Shown here: positions 1-9,277 of the stretch, piece by piece
How positions within the stretch are numbered: position 1 is the stretch's first letter
Layout: each line of letters opens with the position of its first letter
The notes under the pieces: model-generated
Databases searched by the model: none
The model's input: the letters and a program-made list of their open reading frames with translations, nothing else
What the model was told of the DNA's origin: nothing
From: Pandoraea aquatica
Lineage (GTDB): Bacteria > Pseudomonadota > Gammaproteobacteria > Burkholderiales > Burkholderiaceae
DNA length: 64,000 nucleotides
Direction of reading: 5' to 3'
Assembly: GCF_902459565.1 (NCBI RefSeq)
Contig: NZ_CABPSN010000003.1
Span: 558,001-622,000, forward strand
Translations under genes and position numbers: made by a program

Positions 1-84
1 GGCGTGGAAAACACCGAGCACATGGTCACGGAAACGCTGATTCGCGGCATGTACGCCTACTGGCGTCGCGTGATGGGCGTCTGA
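1..84 (+). CDS. Aromatic-ring hydroxylating oxygenase large subunit, C-terminal end only
   Basis: Only the last 27 codons are in the window, ending in TGA at 82-84. The visible tail (ending YAYWRRVMGV) carries no catalytic motif. The identity is inferred from the two genes that follow on the same strand 23 bp and 48 bp apart, an oxygenase small subunit and a Rieske ferredoxin, an order found in salicylate 5-hydroxylase (nagG-nagH-nagAb) and anthranilate dioxygenase (andAc-andAd-andAb) operons. The rest of the gene, with its Rieske centre and mononuclear iron site, lies upstream of the window. Confidence 0.6.
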   Translation, partial: GVENTEHMVTETLIRGMYAYWRRVMGV

Positions 85-107
85 ACGATATCTGGGGAGA
101 CGATTCG

Positions 108-581
108 ATGGTGGATTTTGCAACGTTTCAGGCCGTGGTCGAACTCAACGCGGCCTACGCGGCGGCGCTCGATGCACAGCAGTGGGACGCCTGGCCCGAG
201 TTCTTTCTGGACGAATGCGTCTATCGCATTCAGCCGCGCGAGAACTTCGACATGGGCCTGCCGCTCGCCACGCTCTCGTTCGAGAGCAAGGGCATGCTGC
301 GCGACCGCATCTACGGCATTCGCGACACGCTGTTTCACGACCCGTACTACCAGCGTCACGTGATCGGGCTGCCCTCGATTCGTGCGCAGGACGCCAACAC
401 GCTGCACGTCGAGGCGAACTATGCCGTGTTTCGCACCAAGCCCGACCAGCTCACGGACATCCTGTCGGTCGGGCGGTATCTGGACATTGTGAAACGCACG
501 GACGACGGCTGGAAGTTCGCGTCGCGGCAATGCATTTTCGACAGCGAGATGATTCCCAACTCGCTCATTTACCCGATCTGA
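108..581 (+). CDS. Aromatic-ring hydroxylating dioxygenase small (beta) subunit
   Basis: The 157-residue product has the size and fold signature of the ring-hydroxylating oxygenase beta subunits (SnoaL/NTF2-like cone fold): an N-terminal helix with LNAAYAAALD, then PRENFD, and the family-typical RDTLFHDPYYQRHVIG around residues 80-95. Beta subunits carry no cofactor; they hold the alpha3beta3 hexamer together and can influence substrate choice. The gene follows the large-subunit stop by 23 bp and precedes a Rieske ferredoxin, so the three form an operon. The PRENFD and YQRH segments recall salicylate 5-hydroxylase small subunit NagH, but AndAd-like proteins are close relatives and I cannot assign the substrate. 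The ATG at 108 has an upstream purine run (GGGGAGA). Confidence 0.85.
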   Translation: MVDFATFQAVVELNAAYAAALDAQQWDAWPEFFLDECVYRIQPRENFDMGLPLATLSFESKGMLRDRIYGIRDTLFHDPYYQRHVIGLPSIRAQDANTLHVEANYAVFRTKPDQLTDILSVGRYLDIVKRTDDGWKFASRQCIFDSEMIPNSLIYPI

Positions 582-629
582 CGCGACGGGCAGGACTGGT
601 AGGACTGACAAGACAGACAAGAGGACATC

Positions 630-944
630 ATGAGCGGCAACTGGATTGAGGCGGCGTCGCGCGACGCGATTCCCGAGGACGATGTCGTCGGCGTGGTCGT
701 CGGCGGACGGGACATCGCGCTGTATGGCGTGGACGGCGACGTGTTCGCCACGGACAACGTGTGCACACACGGCAATGCGCGGCTGTGCGACGGTTTCCTC
801 GAAGGGCATGAGATCGAGTGCCCGTTGCATCAGGGAAAATTCGACGTACGTACGGGCGCCGCGATGTGCGCGCCGCTGACCGAAGCGGTCAGAACCTACC
901 CGATCCGCATAGAGGCCGGAAAGGTCTTCGTCGATCTGGGGTGA
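630..944 (+). CDS. Rieske [2Fe-2S] ferredoxin of the oxygenase system
   Basis: This 104-residue protein is a bacterial Rieske-type ferredoxin. The cluster ligands are visible as CTHGNA (Cys-X-His near residues 45-47) and CPLHQGKFD (Cys-X2-His near residues 64-67). It would pass electrons from an NAD(P)H-dependent reductase to the terminal oxygenase encoded just upstream. It is the last gene of the operon. No reductase follows, so the reductase is either upstream of the window, as in nagAaGHAb-type operons, or elsewhere. Length and motif spacing are normal for the NagAb/AndAb group. Confidence 0.88.
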   Translation: MSGNWIEAASRDAIPEDDVVGVVVGGRDIALYGVDGDVFATDNVCTHGNARLCDGFLEGHEIECPLHQGKFDVRTGAAMCAPLTEAVRTYPIRIEAGKVFVDLG

Positions 945-1509
945 CCTCCCCGATACCCGGTCGCTTCGCGGGACGGGGCGACTTTAGGGGAAAGTGTCCA
1001 AACGGGCTGCCTACCGGGCGGCCCGTGGCATTTGCGGGACGCGTACCGCCTTGGTTGGCGGGCGCTGGCGGGCATCTGTCGGCCCCAGACGGAGGCACGA
1101 ACAAGAGGTGCCAATGAAGCGAACCGGTCGATTCGAAAAACTCAACGATGTGCCCGGCGACCCATCGGATGAACCGCCCTTTAGGCGCAAGCGGGGCTTT
1201 GGAATTCGTTAAAAGACTATTTGTTTCCGACGCTTAACGTGCGTCATTTCTGTGCATCGACGGCGCGGGTGACTGCGTAGGATTACTTAGTCAATTCAGG
1301 TAATTGCGTAATTGATTTCCGCAACTCGGGATCGGTAAGGAGTATTTTAATAACGGAGTGGAATGTTGCGATGAATATAGTTTTATAAGGGATTAAACGC
1401 AGCTTAATACCGTAAAGATTCATCGGTGGAGCGGAAAGTTGCGCGTGATTTGCATGCAAAAACGGATCCAAAATATATGAACGTTTCTCATGCATTGGTG
1501 CGGTGCAAT
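945..1509. other. Non-coding interval between oxygenase operon and cold-shock gene
   Basis: The first part (945-1110) is GC-rich. From about 1205 to 1500 the DNA becomes clearly AT-rich compared with its surroundings. Apart from the weak 32-codon ORF listed at 1114 I see no convincing gene, no tRNA and no repeat. No clear intrinsic terminator is visible directly after the ferredoxin gene. Confidence 0.6.
1114..1212 (+). CDS. Possible 32-residue small protein, unrecognised
   Basis: An ATG preceded at suitable spacing by AAGAGGTG opens a 32-codon frame rich in charged residues and proline (MKRTGRFEKL start, ending RKRGFGIR). I do not recognise it and see no membrane segment or metal motif. It could equally be chance. 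The ribosome-binding site is the main argument for it. Confidence 0.25.
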   Translation: MKRTGRFEKLNDVPGDPSDEPPFRRKRGFGIR

Positions 1510-1534
1510 AAAAAACCCGGCCGAAGCCGGGTTT
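1509..1534 (-). terminator. Intrinsic terminator of the cold-shock gene
   Basis: Read on the minus strand, an AACCCGGC stem with a CGAA-type tetraloop and GCCGGGTT partner is followed directly by TTTTTTATT. It lies about 25 bp after the cspA-type stop codon. Confidence 0.9.
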
Positions 1535-1556
1535 CTAATGCTGCGAACTGCCTGGC

Positions 1557-1763
1557 TCAGTTCGGAGCCGTGATGTTCGAAGCCTGCTTGCCCTTCGGGC
1601 CTTGGACGACCTCGAACTGAACCTTCTGACCTTCCTTCAGGGTCTTGAATCCATTCATCTGGATCGCCGAGAAGTGAGCGAACAGATCTTCGCCACCTTC
1701 GTCCGGCGTGATGAAACCAAAACCCTTGGCATCGTTAAACCATTTGACCGTACCGGTTGCCAT
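1557..1763 (-). CDS. cspA: Cold-shock protein, CspA family
   Basis: The 68-residue product is a single cold-shock domain with both RNA-binding motifs, [11 protein letters not shown] (RNP1) and DLFAHFSAI (RNP2). It would bind single-stranded RNA/DNA as an RNA chaperone or antiterminator in the cytoplasm. The frame is open another 32 codons upstream, but the family N-terminus [10 protein letters not shown] and a strong GGGGAAG ribosome site fix the start at 1763. It is transcribed divergently from clpS, with a long leader (see the promoter entry) and its own terminator. The exact paralogue (CspA versus CspC or CspD type) cannot be decided from sequence alone. Confidence 0.95.
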   Translation of the reverse strand: MATGTVKWFNDAKGFGFITPDEGGEDLFAHFSAIQMNGFKTLKEGQKVQFEVVQGPKGKQASNITAPN

Positions 1764-1938
1764 ACAAACTTCCCCTAAACAATTACGACTACTACATATC
1801 ACCGCAACAACGAGCACATCTGAAAAACCCGCCGGCTGGCGGCGGCTTCTTAGGCTCACCCAGGCATCTTTTCTTTTAAACCACTTATAGAGGAAAAGCG
1901 CCAGTTCGATTGTTTTCGCTAACTACCAATAGTGTCAA
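1764..1938 (-). promoter_or_regulatory. cspA promoter and long 5' leader with an internal terminator-like hairpin
   Basis: On the minus strand TTGACA (1933-1938) is followed after 18 bp by AACAAT (1909-1914), predicting a start near 1902 and a leader of about 140 nt, comparable to the long leader of E. coli cspA. Inside it a CCGCC-AGCC-GGCGG hairpin (1829-1842) is followed at once by G and TTTTT (1823-1827), the shape of an intrinsic terminator placed before the gene. Structure and promoter are read by eye. Confidence 0.45.
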
Positions 1939-2191
1939 GCCCTTTTTGAACGATAGAAGTTACGTTCGATCAGGTTTTACCCTTATATCTCGGAGGGTAT
2001 AAGGCGTGCGGAGACACGCCCTTGAAATTTGGGTTAAGCTGACTCATATGGGTGTGGCACCCCCGGTGGTCGGGGCTGCAGCGCCTTGCTGGACAACGCA
2101 CGCGCTGATCGACGAGTGTTGGCATGCCGGTGGACGACCGGACGGCAGGCGGCATTGGGGCTCCGATGGCTTCCTGCACCCGAGAGTTGTT

Positions 2192-2203
2192 TAGAATCCA
2201 CGT
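2192..2203 (+). promoter_or_regulatory. Possible clpS -10 element giving a leaderless start
   Basis: TAGAAT (2192-2197) lies six bases before the clpS ATG at 2204, so the predicted transcription start falls on or beside the A of the ATG. No Shine-Dalgarno sequence precedes the ATG, which fits a leaderless message. The -35 region is weak. Confidence 0.3.
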
Positions 2204-2518
2204 ATGGCAACCTTACCGACAACGCATGACGACACCGTACAGGAGCGGCAAGAGCAACAGCTCAAGCCGCCGTCCATGTACAAGGTGGTACTGTTGAACG
2301 ACGATTTCACCCCGATGGAGTTCGTGGTGATGGTCATTCAGGAATATTTTAATAAGGACCGGGAATCTGCCACGCAGATCATGCTCAAGGTTCATCGCGA
2401 GGGCAGGGGAGTTTGTGGGGTCTTTACGCGCGACGTCGCGGCGACCAAAGTTGAGCAAGTTGTTAGCCATGCAAGGCAGTCCGGGCACCCGCTGCAGTGC
2501 GTGATGGAGGAAGCATGA
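2204..2518 (+). CDS. clpS: ATP-dependent Clp protease adaptor ClpS
   Basis: The 104-residue product has the disordered N-terminal extension followed by the ClpS core: [18 protein letters not shown], with the Asn-Asp-Asp of the N-degron pocket, and [18 protein letters not shown]. ClpS binds N-end-rule substrates and the ClpA N-domain, delivering them to ClpAP and blocking SsrA substrates. It overlaps clpA by ATGA (2515-2518), so the two are translationally coupled. No Shine-Dalgarno sequence is seen before its own ATG. Confidence 0.97.
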   Translation: MATLPTTHDDTVQERQEQQLKPPSMYKVVLLNDDFTPMEFVVMVIQEYFNKDRESATQIMLKVHREGRGVCGVFTRDVAATKVEQVVSHARQSGHPLQCVMEEA

Positions 2519-4812
2519 TTGCCCAGGAATTGGAAGTCAGCCTGCACATGGCGTTTATGGAAGCGCGCCAGGCACGACACGAATTCATCACGGTCGAGCA
2601 CCTGTTGCTCGCCCTGTTGGATAACCCGACTGCAGCCGAAGTGTTGCGCGCCTGCGCGGCCAATCTCGATGATTTGCGACAGAACCTGCGCAACTTCATC
2701 GCAGATAACACGCCGACGGTGCCGGGCAGCGACGAGGTCGACACACAGCCCACGCTCGGTTTTCAGCGCGTGATTCAACGCGCCATCATGCACGTTCAGT
2801 CCACTTCCAATGGCAAGAAGGAAGTCACGGGCGCGAATGTGCTGGTCGCCATCTTCGGTGAGAAGGACTCCCACGCGGTCTACTACCTGCAACAGCAGGG
2901 CGTAACGCGTCTGGACGTCGTCAACTTTATCTCTCACGGCATTACCAAGACCGGCGCGTCCGGCGAGTCGGCCAAGGCCGGCGAAGGGAGTGCCGAAGGG
3001 GAAGAAGGCGCCAACGCCAAGGAAAGCCCGCTCGCTCAGTACACCCAGAACCTGAACCAGATGGCGCGCGACGGAAAGATCGATCCGCTCATCGGCCGGG
3101 AATCGGAAGTCGAGCGCGTGGTGCAGGTGCTGTGCCGCCGTCGCAAGAACAATCCGCTGCTCGTGGGTGAGGCCGGTGTGGGCAAGACGGCGATTGCCGA
3201 AGGCCTCGCCTGGCGCGTCACGCGCGGCGAAGTGCCCGAGATTCTGCAGGACGCCACCGTCTACTCGCTGGACATGGGCGCGCTGCTCGCCGGCACCAAA
3301 TATCGCGGCGACTTCGAGCAACGTCTGAAGGCGGTGCTCAAGGAACTCAAGGAGCGCAACAACGCGATCCTGTTCATCGACGAAATTCATACGCTGATCG
3401 GCGCAGGTGCTGCGTCGGGCGGCACGCTGGACGCTTCGAACCTGCTCAAGCCGGCGCTCTCCTCGGGCCAGCTCAAGTGCATCGGTGCGACGACCTTTAC
3501 CGAGTATCGCGGCATCTTCGAAAAGGACGCAGCACTGTCGCGTCGCTTCCAGAAGATCGACGTGAACGAGCCGACCGTCGAGCAGACGGTGCAGATTCTG
3601 CGCGGCCTGAAGTCGCGTTTCGAAGAGCACCACGGCGTGAAGTATTCGTCGAGCGCACTGTCGGCCGCGGCTGAGTTGTCGGCCAAATTCATTACCGACC
3701 GTCACCTGCCGGACAAGGCCATCGACGTGATCGACGAAGCGGGCGCTGCGCAGCGGATCCTGCCGAAGTCGAAGCAGAAGAAGACCATCGGCAAGGGCGA
3801 GATCGAGGAAATCGTCTCGAAGATTGCACGGATTCCGGCGCAAAGCGTGTCGGCAGACGACCGTGGCAAGCTTCAGACGCTCGATCGTGATCTGAAGAGC
3901 GTGGTGTTCGGGCAAGACCCGGCCATCGATGCGCTGTCGGCAGCGATCAAGATGTCGCGCGCCGGGCTGGGCAAGACGGACAAGCCGATCGGCGCGTTCC
4001 TGTTCTCGGGCCCGACCGGTGTCGGCAAGACCGAAGTCGCCAAGCAACTCGCGTTCACGCTGGGCATCGAGTTGATCCGCTTCGATATGTCGGAGTACAT
4101 GGAGCGCCATGCGGTGAGCCGTCTGATTGGCGCGCCGCCGGGATACGTGGGCTTCGATCAGGGTGGTTTGCTGACGGAAGCCGTCACGAAGAAGCCGCAT
4201 TGCGTGCTGTTGCTCGACGAAATCGAGAAGGCGCATCCGGACATCTTCAACGTGCTGCTTCAGGTCATGGACCACGGCACGCTGACGGACAACAACGGTC
4301 GCAAGGCCGACTTCCGCAACGTCATCATCATCATGACGACGAACGCGGGGGCCGAGACGATCAACCGTGCGAGCATCGGCTTTACGAACGAGCGTCAGGC
4401 CGGCGACGAGATGGCCGACATCAAGCGCATGTTCACGCCGGAGTTCCGCAACCGCCTCGACTCGATCATCAGCTTCAAGCCGCTCGACGAGCAGATCATC
4501 CTGCGCGTGGTCGACAAGTTCCTCATCCAGCTCGAAGACCAGCTGCATGAGAAGAAGGTCGAGGTTGTCTTTACCGACAAGCTGCGTGCGTATCTGTCGA
4601 AGAAGGGCTTCGATCCGCTCATGGGCGCACGGCCGATGCAGCGTCTGATTCAGGACACGATCCGTCGTGCGCTGGCGGACGAACTGCTGTTCGGGCGTCT
4701 GACCAGCGGGGGCCGCGTGACCGTCGATCTCGACGAGAACGATCAGGTGCAACTGTCTTTCCCGGAAGACGGCAACACCAAGGCTCAGCCGGAAGCGGCC
4801 GAAGTCGAGTAA
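2515..4812 (+). CDS. clpA: ATP-dependent Clp protease ATP-binding subunit ClpA
   Basis: The 765-residue product is a double-AAA+ unfoldase. In order: Clp N-domain (residues 1-140, [14 protein letters not shown]), an acidic linker (about 145-170), D1 with Walker A GEAGVGKT and Walker B ILFIDEIH, and D2 with Walker A GPTGVGKT near residue 498 and [10 protein letters not shown]. The IGF tripeptide of the ClpP-docking loop is visible in ASIGFTNE. It unfolds substrates for ClpP. The start at 2515 is chosen because it begins the family N-terminus, overlaps the clpS stop as ATGA and is preceded by GGAGG; an in-frame GTG six codons upstream is ignored. A terminator follows directly. Confidence 0.98.
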   Translation: MIAQELEVSLHMAFMEARQARHEFITVEHLLLALLDNPTAAEVLRACAANLDDLRQNLRNFIADNTPTVPGSDEVDTQPTLGFQRVIQRAIMHVQSTSNGKKEVTGANVLVAIFGEKDSHAVYYLQQQGVTRLDVVNFISHGITKTGASGESAKAGEGSAEGEEGANAKESPLAQYTQNLNQMARDGKIDPLIGRESEVERVVQVLCRRRKNNPLLVGEAGVGKTAIAEGLAWRVTRGEVPEILQDATVYSLDMGALLAGTKYRGDFEQRLKAVLKELKERNNAILFIDEIHTLIGAGAASGGTLDASNLLKPALSSGQLKCIGATTFTEYRGIFEKDAALSRRFQKIDVNEPTVEQTVQILRGLKSRFEEHHGVKYSSSALSAAAELSAKFITDRHLPDKAIDVIDEAGAAQRILPKSKQKKTIGKGEIEEIVSKIARIPAQSVSADDRGKLQTLDRDLKSVVFGQDPAIDALSAAIKMSRAGLGKTDKPIGAFLFSGPTGVGKTEVAKQLAFTLGIELIRFDMSEYMERHAVSRLIGAPPGYVGFDQGGLLTEAVTKKPHCVLLLDEIEKAHPDIFNVLLQVMDHGTLTDNNGRKADFRNVIIIMTTNAGAETINRASIGFTNERQAGDEMADIKRMFTPEFRNRLDSIISFKPLDEQIILRVVDKFLIQLEDQLHEKKVEVVFTDKLRAYLSKKGFDPLMGARPMQRLIQDTIRRALADELLFGRLTSGGRVTVDLDENDQVQLSFPEDGNTKAQPEAAEVE

Positions 4813-4833
4813 TCGATTCGATACTGTTGCAAA

Positions 4834-4867
4834 GAAAAAGCGCCGCGAAATGCGGCGCTTTTCTTTT
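4834..4867. terminator. Bidirectional intrinsic terminator, clpA / dut
   Basis: AAAGCGCCGC and GCGGCGCTTT form a strong stem around a short GAAAT loop, flanked by A- and T-rich tracts on both sides. It can serve clpA on the plus strand and dut on the minus strand, which converge here. Confidence 0.9.
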
Positions 4868-4907
4868 ATGCGTCGCCCGTGTGAGGAGCGAGCGAGTTAC
4901 AGCGTCG

Positions 4908-5354
4908 TTACTGCTTGCCGGTACTGCCGAAGCCGCCGGCGCCGCGATCGCTTTCCGGGAATTCGTCGACGATGTTGAACTCGGCCTGCACGACCGGCAC
5001 GATCACCAGTTGTGCCAGACGCTCGAACGGGTTCAGCACGAACGGCTCGTTGCCGCGATTCCACGTCGAGACCATCAACTGGCCCTGATAGTCCGAGTCG
5101 ATCAGACCGACCAGATTGCCCAGCACGATGCCGTGCTTATGGCCGAGGCCGGAGCGCGGCAGAATCAGGGCGGCGTAGCCCGGATCGGCGAGGTGGACGG
5201 CCAGACCCGTCGGCACGAGCACCGTCTGTCCCGGCGCGATGGTCATCGGTGCGTCGAGGCACGCACGCAAATCGAGGCCGGCGCTGCCCGGTGTGGCATA
5301 AGCGGGCAACTGCGTGCGCAGGCGTTCGTCGAGGATCTTGACGTCGAGTTTCAT
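4908..5354 (-). CDS. dut: Deoxyuridine 5'-triphosphate nucleotidohydrolase (dUTPase)
   Basis: The 148-residue trimeric dUTPase hydrolyses dUTP to dUMP and pyrophosphate, keeping uracil out of DNA and supplying dUMP for dTMP. All five family motifs are present in order: [25 protein letters not shown] (catalytic Asp), RLAQL, and the C-terminal [10 protein letters not shown] that closes over the substrate. Length matches the family. It is the last gene of the minus-strand block that begins with ribF and converges on clpA at the shared terminator. Confidence 0.98.
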   Translation of the reverse strand: MKLDVKILDERLRTQLPAYATPGSAGLDLRACLDAPMTIAPGQTVLVPTGLAVHLADPGYAALILPRSGLGHKHGIVLGNLVGLIDSDYQGQLMVSTWNRGNEPFVLNPFERLAQLVIVPVVQAEFNIVDEFPESDRGAGGFGSTGKQ

Positions 5355-5428
5355 GGCGTATGGCGTTGAGTTAAGGCGAGTGAATCAAAAATTTTCAGGA
5401 TGTGGATGGTGCAGCTCGTCAGGCCACA

Positions 5429-6460
5429 TCAGTCGTCGGCACGCAGCGAAAACGCCTGCGCCAGCAGTTCATGCGAACGCAGACGGGCGCGGTAGCTGCC
5501 GGCGACCGTCAGTACGGTGATTTCGTCCGCTTCGAACTGCTCTTGCAATTCCAGCACACGTTCGGTCACGCGCTCCGGGGTGCCGATGATACTACGCGGC
5601 TTCTCCCGGGCGATCACGGACAGTTCCCGCTCCCGGTATTGCGGCTTGGCCTGCGCACCCTGATCGAGGCTGGGGATCGGCTCGTTCATGCCGTACGCCA
5701 TCTGCACCCGACGCAGATCCACGCCCGCTTCGAGCGCCTCGGCTTCTGCATCCGTGTCGGCGCAGATGACGAACAACGCGACTGAGCAGTAGGGTTTGTC
5801 GAGTTGCCCCGGTGTAAACCGCTCGCGATAAGCCTGCGTCACACGATGGCCGTAATGCGCATTGATGAAGTGTGCGAAGCAGTAGCGCAGGCCGAGTTGC
5901 GCAGCGAGCAGTCCGCCGAATTCGCTGGAGCCTAGCACCCACAACTCAGGGCGTGTTTCCACCGCCGGTTGCAGGAGCACGCCACGGTACGGATGGTCGT
6001 CGGCGAGCGTGTCACCGAAGAGTCCCGCCAGTTCGGCGACTTGTTGCGGGAAATGCTCGCCCGCGTCGTACGGCCCCTTGGCGACGGCGCGTGCGGTGCG
6101 CATGTCGCCGCCGGGGGCGCGGCCGACGCCCAGGTCGATGCGATTCGGAAACAGCGCTTCGAGCATCAGAAATTGCTCGGCCAGCTTGAACGGGCTGTAG
6201 TAGGGCAGCATCACGCCGCCCGAGCCCACGCGCAGACGCTTCGTCACGCTCGCCAGCCGGGCGATCATGACTTCCGGCGCGGGGTTGGCCACACCGCGCA
6301 GTCCGTGGTGTTCTGCGCACCAGTAGCGCGTGTAGCCGAGGTCGTCGGCGGCTTGCGCCAGTTCGACGGTCGCGGCGATGGCGTCCACCACGCTATGGCC
6401 GTGAATGACCGGTGTCTGATCGAGCACCGAGAGTTTGATACGTGCAGCGGGTTGCGTCAT
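5429..6460 (-). CDS. LLM-class flavin-dependent oxidoreductase (luciferase-like)
   Basis: The 343-residue product belongs to the bacterial luciferase-like monooxygenase superfamily, of the single-component type often labelled MsnO8: LSVLDQTPV at the start, YWCAEHHG near residue 50, the GSGGVMLPYYSPFKLAEQF segment and the DLGVGRAPGG motif. Such enzymes use reduced FMN with O2, but the substrate here is unknown. The start at 6460 is taken from MTQPAARIKLSVLDQT with GGAGCGA upstream; 28 further upstream codons are unlike the family. It starts 17 bp after an MFS gene on the same strand, so the two are probably co-transcribed. Confidence 0.88.
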   Translation of the reverse strand: MTQPAARIKLSVLDQTPVIHGHSVVDAIAATVELAQAADDLGYTRYWCAEHHGLRGVANPAPEVMIARLASVTKRLRVGSGGVMLPYYSPFKLAEQFLMLEALFPNRIDLGVGRAPGGDMRTARAVAKGPYDAGEHFPQQVAELAGLFGDTLADDHPYRGVLLQPAVETRPELWVLGSSEFGGLLAAQLGLRYCFAHFINAHYGHRVTQAYRERFTPGQLDKPYCSVALFVICADTDAEAEALEAGVDLRRVQMAYGMNEPIPSLDQGAQAKPQYRERELSVIAREKPRSIIGTPERVTERVLELQEQFEADEITVLTVAGSYRARLRSHELLAQAFSLRADD

Positions 6461-6476
6461 GGGTGGGTCGCTCCGA

Positions 6477-7697
6477 TCAGTGACCGCTGCTGGCGGACGA
6501 ATCCACCGGGGCGGCCCCGAGGCCTGCATGCGGCAGGCGCGCAATCATCACAATCGCGACGATGCCGCCAACGGCACCGCAAAGGAAGATCGAGGCGTAG
6601 CCAAAGAAGTTGGCGACGAGACCGGCCATCGGTCCGATCAGACCGAGCGCGAGATCGAAGAACGCCGAGTACGCGGCCAGTGCCGCGCCCCGGTTCTGCG
6701 GCGGCACGGAACGCAATGCCTCCACGCCCAGCGCCGGAAACACCAGCGAGAAACCCATTCCGGTGAGCGCTGCGCCGGCGAGCGCCATATGCGGATTGAC
6801 TGCGCCCCACAGCAGGAACTGACCGATGGCGCTGAAGACGAGCGAGCACATGGCGACGCGGCGTCCGCCAAAGCGGTCGACTGCATGCGAGAGCAGAATC
6901 CGCATCGCGATGAACGTGCCGCTGTAGAGCGTGAGCGCGAACGCCGCACCCGACCAGCCGTGGCTCGCGTAGAACAGGGTGATGAAGGCAGCGATGACGG
7001 CGTAGCCGATGCTGCCCAGCGTCATCGCGAGACCCGGACGCCACACCAGCCCGACCACCTTGAAGAACGACAGACGGGTACCACCGACCGGCGCCGCCGC
7101 AGGCAGACGCAGCGCGATAGCGAACGCCACGGCCGGCAGGCCGATGTTGACCAGCGAAACGACGGTGAAGCCTGCGGCTTGCAGCAAATACGCACCGAAC
7201 GGTGCCCCCACGGCGAGCGCGGTGTACATCGACACGCCTTGCCACGAAATCGCCTTGCTCGCGTGCGTCGCGCCGAGCAGGCCGATGCCCCACGACATGC
7301 CGCCCGTGAGCAGCAGACTTTCGCCGAAGCCGAGCACGACGCGTCCCGCCAGCAGCACGCCGAGCGCCAGCGACGGGTTCGGCACCATCGAGGCGACGAG
7401 GTACAGCACACCGGCCGCCGCGCAGCCGCACAGGCCGGTCAGCACGGCGTTGCGCGGACCGCGCGTGTCGACGGTGCGTCCGGCATAGGAGCGCAGCAGT
7501 AGCGTGACGACCGACTGGATACCGATCGTCACCCCGACCACGAACGAGCCGAAGCCCAGCGTTTCGTGGACGTACACCGGCAGCACGGGCAGCGGCATGC
7601 CGATGGTCATGAAGCCGAAGAACATGATCGCGGCGAGCATGCTCAATGTCCCGTAGACACTGACGGCTGGCCGCGAGGGCGTAGGAGGTTGCGTCAT
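6477..7697 (-). CDS. Major facilitator superfamily transporter, YhhS/YfcJ-like
   Basis: The 406-residue protein shows twelve hydrophobic segments and the MFS loop motif between TM2 and TM3 (RSYAGRTVDTRGPRNAVL). The N-terminal GTLSMLAAIMFFGFMTIGMPLPVLPVYV and RVVLGFGESLLLTGGMSWGIG in TM4-5 are typical of the YhhS/arabinose-efflux-like group. The substrate is not known; efflux of a small organic compound is likely. It shares a transcript with the flavin monooxygenase gene 17 bp downstream. The pair separates coaBC from dut. Confidence 0.85.
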   Translation of the reverse strand: MTQPPTPSRPAVSVYGTLSMLAAIMFFGFMTIGMPLPVLPVYVHETLGFGSFVVGVTIGIQSVVTLLLRSYAGRTVDTRGPRNAVLTGLCGCAAAGVLYLVASMVPNPSLALGVLLAGRVVLGFGESLLLTGGMSWGIGLLGATHASKAISWQGVSMYTALAVGAPFGAYLLQAAGFTVVSLVNIGLPAVAFAIALRLPAAAPVGGTRLSFFKVVGLVWRPGLAMTLGSIGYAVIAAFITLFYASHGWSGAAFALTLYSGTFIAMRILLSHAVDRFGGRRVAMCSLVFSAIGQFLLWGAVNPHMALAGAALTGMGFSLVFPALGVEALRSVPPQNRGAALAAYSAFFDLALGLIGPMAGLVANFFGYASIFLCGAVGGIVAIVMIARLPHAGLGAAPVDSSASSGH

Positions 7698-7934
7698 CTG
7701 GTTGATATCTTCTGCGATGGGCCGAAGGCCCGGGTACTGATGGCGGCAGGTCGTGGGGCGTGTGATGCGTTTGCTGGTCGTCGCCGACTGCCACCGCGCC
7801 TGCCAGTCTGTCAGCGTCGCCGGACAACGACAATGACAGACGGACTGGCGGTAGGGGTATTGCGGCGAGGGCCGCTGCGGCGACGGGCGTCGGCGCGCGA
7901 GCGGATCGCCATGGCCATCAGGCCGTTCAGCCCG

Positions 7935-9146
7935 TCAGCCGGGCGTGCGCGACGGCAGCCGTGCGGCGATTTCGATGATCAGGCTGCGCGCGAGCGCTTG
8001 TTTGTCGGCGCGCGGCAGACGCTTCTGGCCCGCTTCGTCGAACAGAATGACTTCGTTGTCGTCCTGCCCGAACGTGGCCGGGCCGAGATTGCCCACAAGC
8101 AGCGGCACCTGTTTGCGCTGACGCTTTTGCGCACCGTGCTTTTCGAGATCGCCGGACTCGGCGGCGAAGCCCACACAAAACGGCGGCTTCGGCAGTTGCG
8201 CCACGGCGGCGAGAATGTCCGGGTTCTGGACGAATTCGAGCGTCGGGACGTCGGCGTCGCCTGTCTTCTTGATCTTGTCGTGCGCTACGTCGCGAACGCG
8301 CCAGTCGGCCACGGCGGCGACCGCGATGAAGATGTCGTTACGCGAAACGTCGGCCATCACGGCGTCGTACATCTGTTGCGCGGTCTGGACGTTGCTGCGG
8401 GTCACGCCGTAGGGCGTCGCGAGCGCGGTCGGCCCGGCCACGAGATGCACGTCGGCACCCGCCTGTGCGGCGGCGCGCGCGAGGGCGAAACCCATCTTGC
8501 CGCTGGAGCGGTTCGTGAGTCCGCGCACCGGATCGATCGGCTCGAAGGTCGGACCGGCGGTGATGAGTACGCGACGTCCCGCCAGACGCTTCGGCTGGAA
8601 GAAGCCTGCAAGCGCTTCATACAGGTCTTCCGGTTCGAGCATGCGCCCGTCGCCGATTTCGCCGCAGGCCTGATCGCCGCTGCCCGGGCCGAGAATCTCG
8701 ATGCCGTCGCCGCGTAGCGTCGCCGCGTTGCGTTGCGTGGCCGGATTGGCCCACATCTGACGGTTCATCGCGGGTGCGACCAGCAGCGGGCAATCGCGCG
8801 CCACACACAACGTGGAGAGCAGATCGTCGGCCATGCCGTGCGCGAGCTTGGCGAGGAAGTCGGTGGAGGCGGGGGCGATGAGAATGGCGTCGGCCTCACG
8901 CGAGAGGTCGATGTGCGCCATGTTGTTGTCGACGCGGTTGTCCCACTGACTGGTGAACACCGGGCGGCCCGAGAGCGCCTGCATCGTGAGCGGGGTGATG
9001 AATTGCGTGGCGGCTTCGGTCATCACGACCTGTACCGTGGCACCTGCCTTGATGAGCAGCCGCGTGAGTTCTGCCGACTTGTAGCAGGCGATGCCGCCCG
9101 TCAGGCCGAGCACGATGGTCTTGCCAGCCAGTTCACCACGTTTCAT
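7935..9146 (-). CDS. coaBC: Bifunctional phosphopantothenoylcysteine decarboxylase / phosphopantothenate-cysteine ligase
   Basis: The 403-residue enzyme catalyses two steps of coenzyme A synthesis: CTP-dependent joining of cysteine to 4'-phosphopantothenate, then FMN-dependent decarboxylation. The N-terminal CoaC domain has catalytic His78 (MAHIDLS), the substrate motif PAMNRQMW (125-132) and the active-site cysteine in [10 protein letters not shown] (Cys161). The CoaB domain starts near residue 190 with [16 protein letters not shown] and NRSSGKMG. The start at 9146 has AGGAGG upstream; a further 64 in-frame codons upstream are not family-like. It lies 131 bp after lspA in the conserved ileS-lspA-coaBC order. 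Confidence 0.97.
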   Translation of the reverse strand: MKRGELAGKTIVLGLTGGIACYKSAELTRLLIKAGATVQVVMTEAATQFITPLTMQALSGRPVFTSQWDNRVDNNMAHIDLSREADAILIAPASTDFLAKLAHGMADDLLSTLCVARDCPLLVAPAMNRQMWANPATQRNAATLRGDGIEILGPGSGDQACGEIGDGRMLEPEDLYEALAGFFQPKRLAGRRVLITAGPTFEPIDPVRGLTNRSSGKMGFALARAAAQAGADVHLVAGPTALATPYGVTRSNVQTAQQMYDAVMADVSRNDIFIAVAAVADWRVRDVAHDKIKKTGDADVPTLEFVQNPDILAAVAQLPKPPFCVGFAAESGDLEKHGAQKRQRKQVPLLVGNLGPATFGQDDNEVILFDEAGQKRLPRADKQALARSLIIEIAARLPSRTPG

Positions 9147-9277
9147 AGGAAATGCCTCCTCCAAAGTGCCGCGCGGCGCCTCCAGGGCGCCGCGACGGTG
9201 TTTGCTGCTTACCGATTCGTCGCAACGGCTACACGCCGTGGACGCATCGTGCCGCAGATCGCTGCGGCTGCGTTGCG

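Noticed and set aside
1283-1495. 70-codon minus-strand frame in the AT-rich gap before cspA
   Set aside because: No ribosome site or known motif; chance frames are expected in this AT-rich segment.
2392-4752. 786-codon open frame antisense to clpA
   Set aside because: Same base-bias artefact; clpA on the other strand has all AAA+ motifs.
7721-7733. GGGCC-GAA-GGCCC hairpin between coaBC and the MFS gene
   Set aside because: No T tract on either strand, so it is not a convincing terminator.
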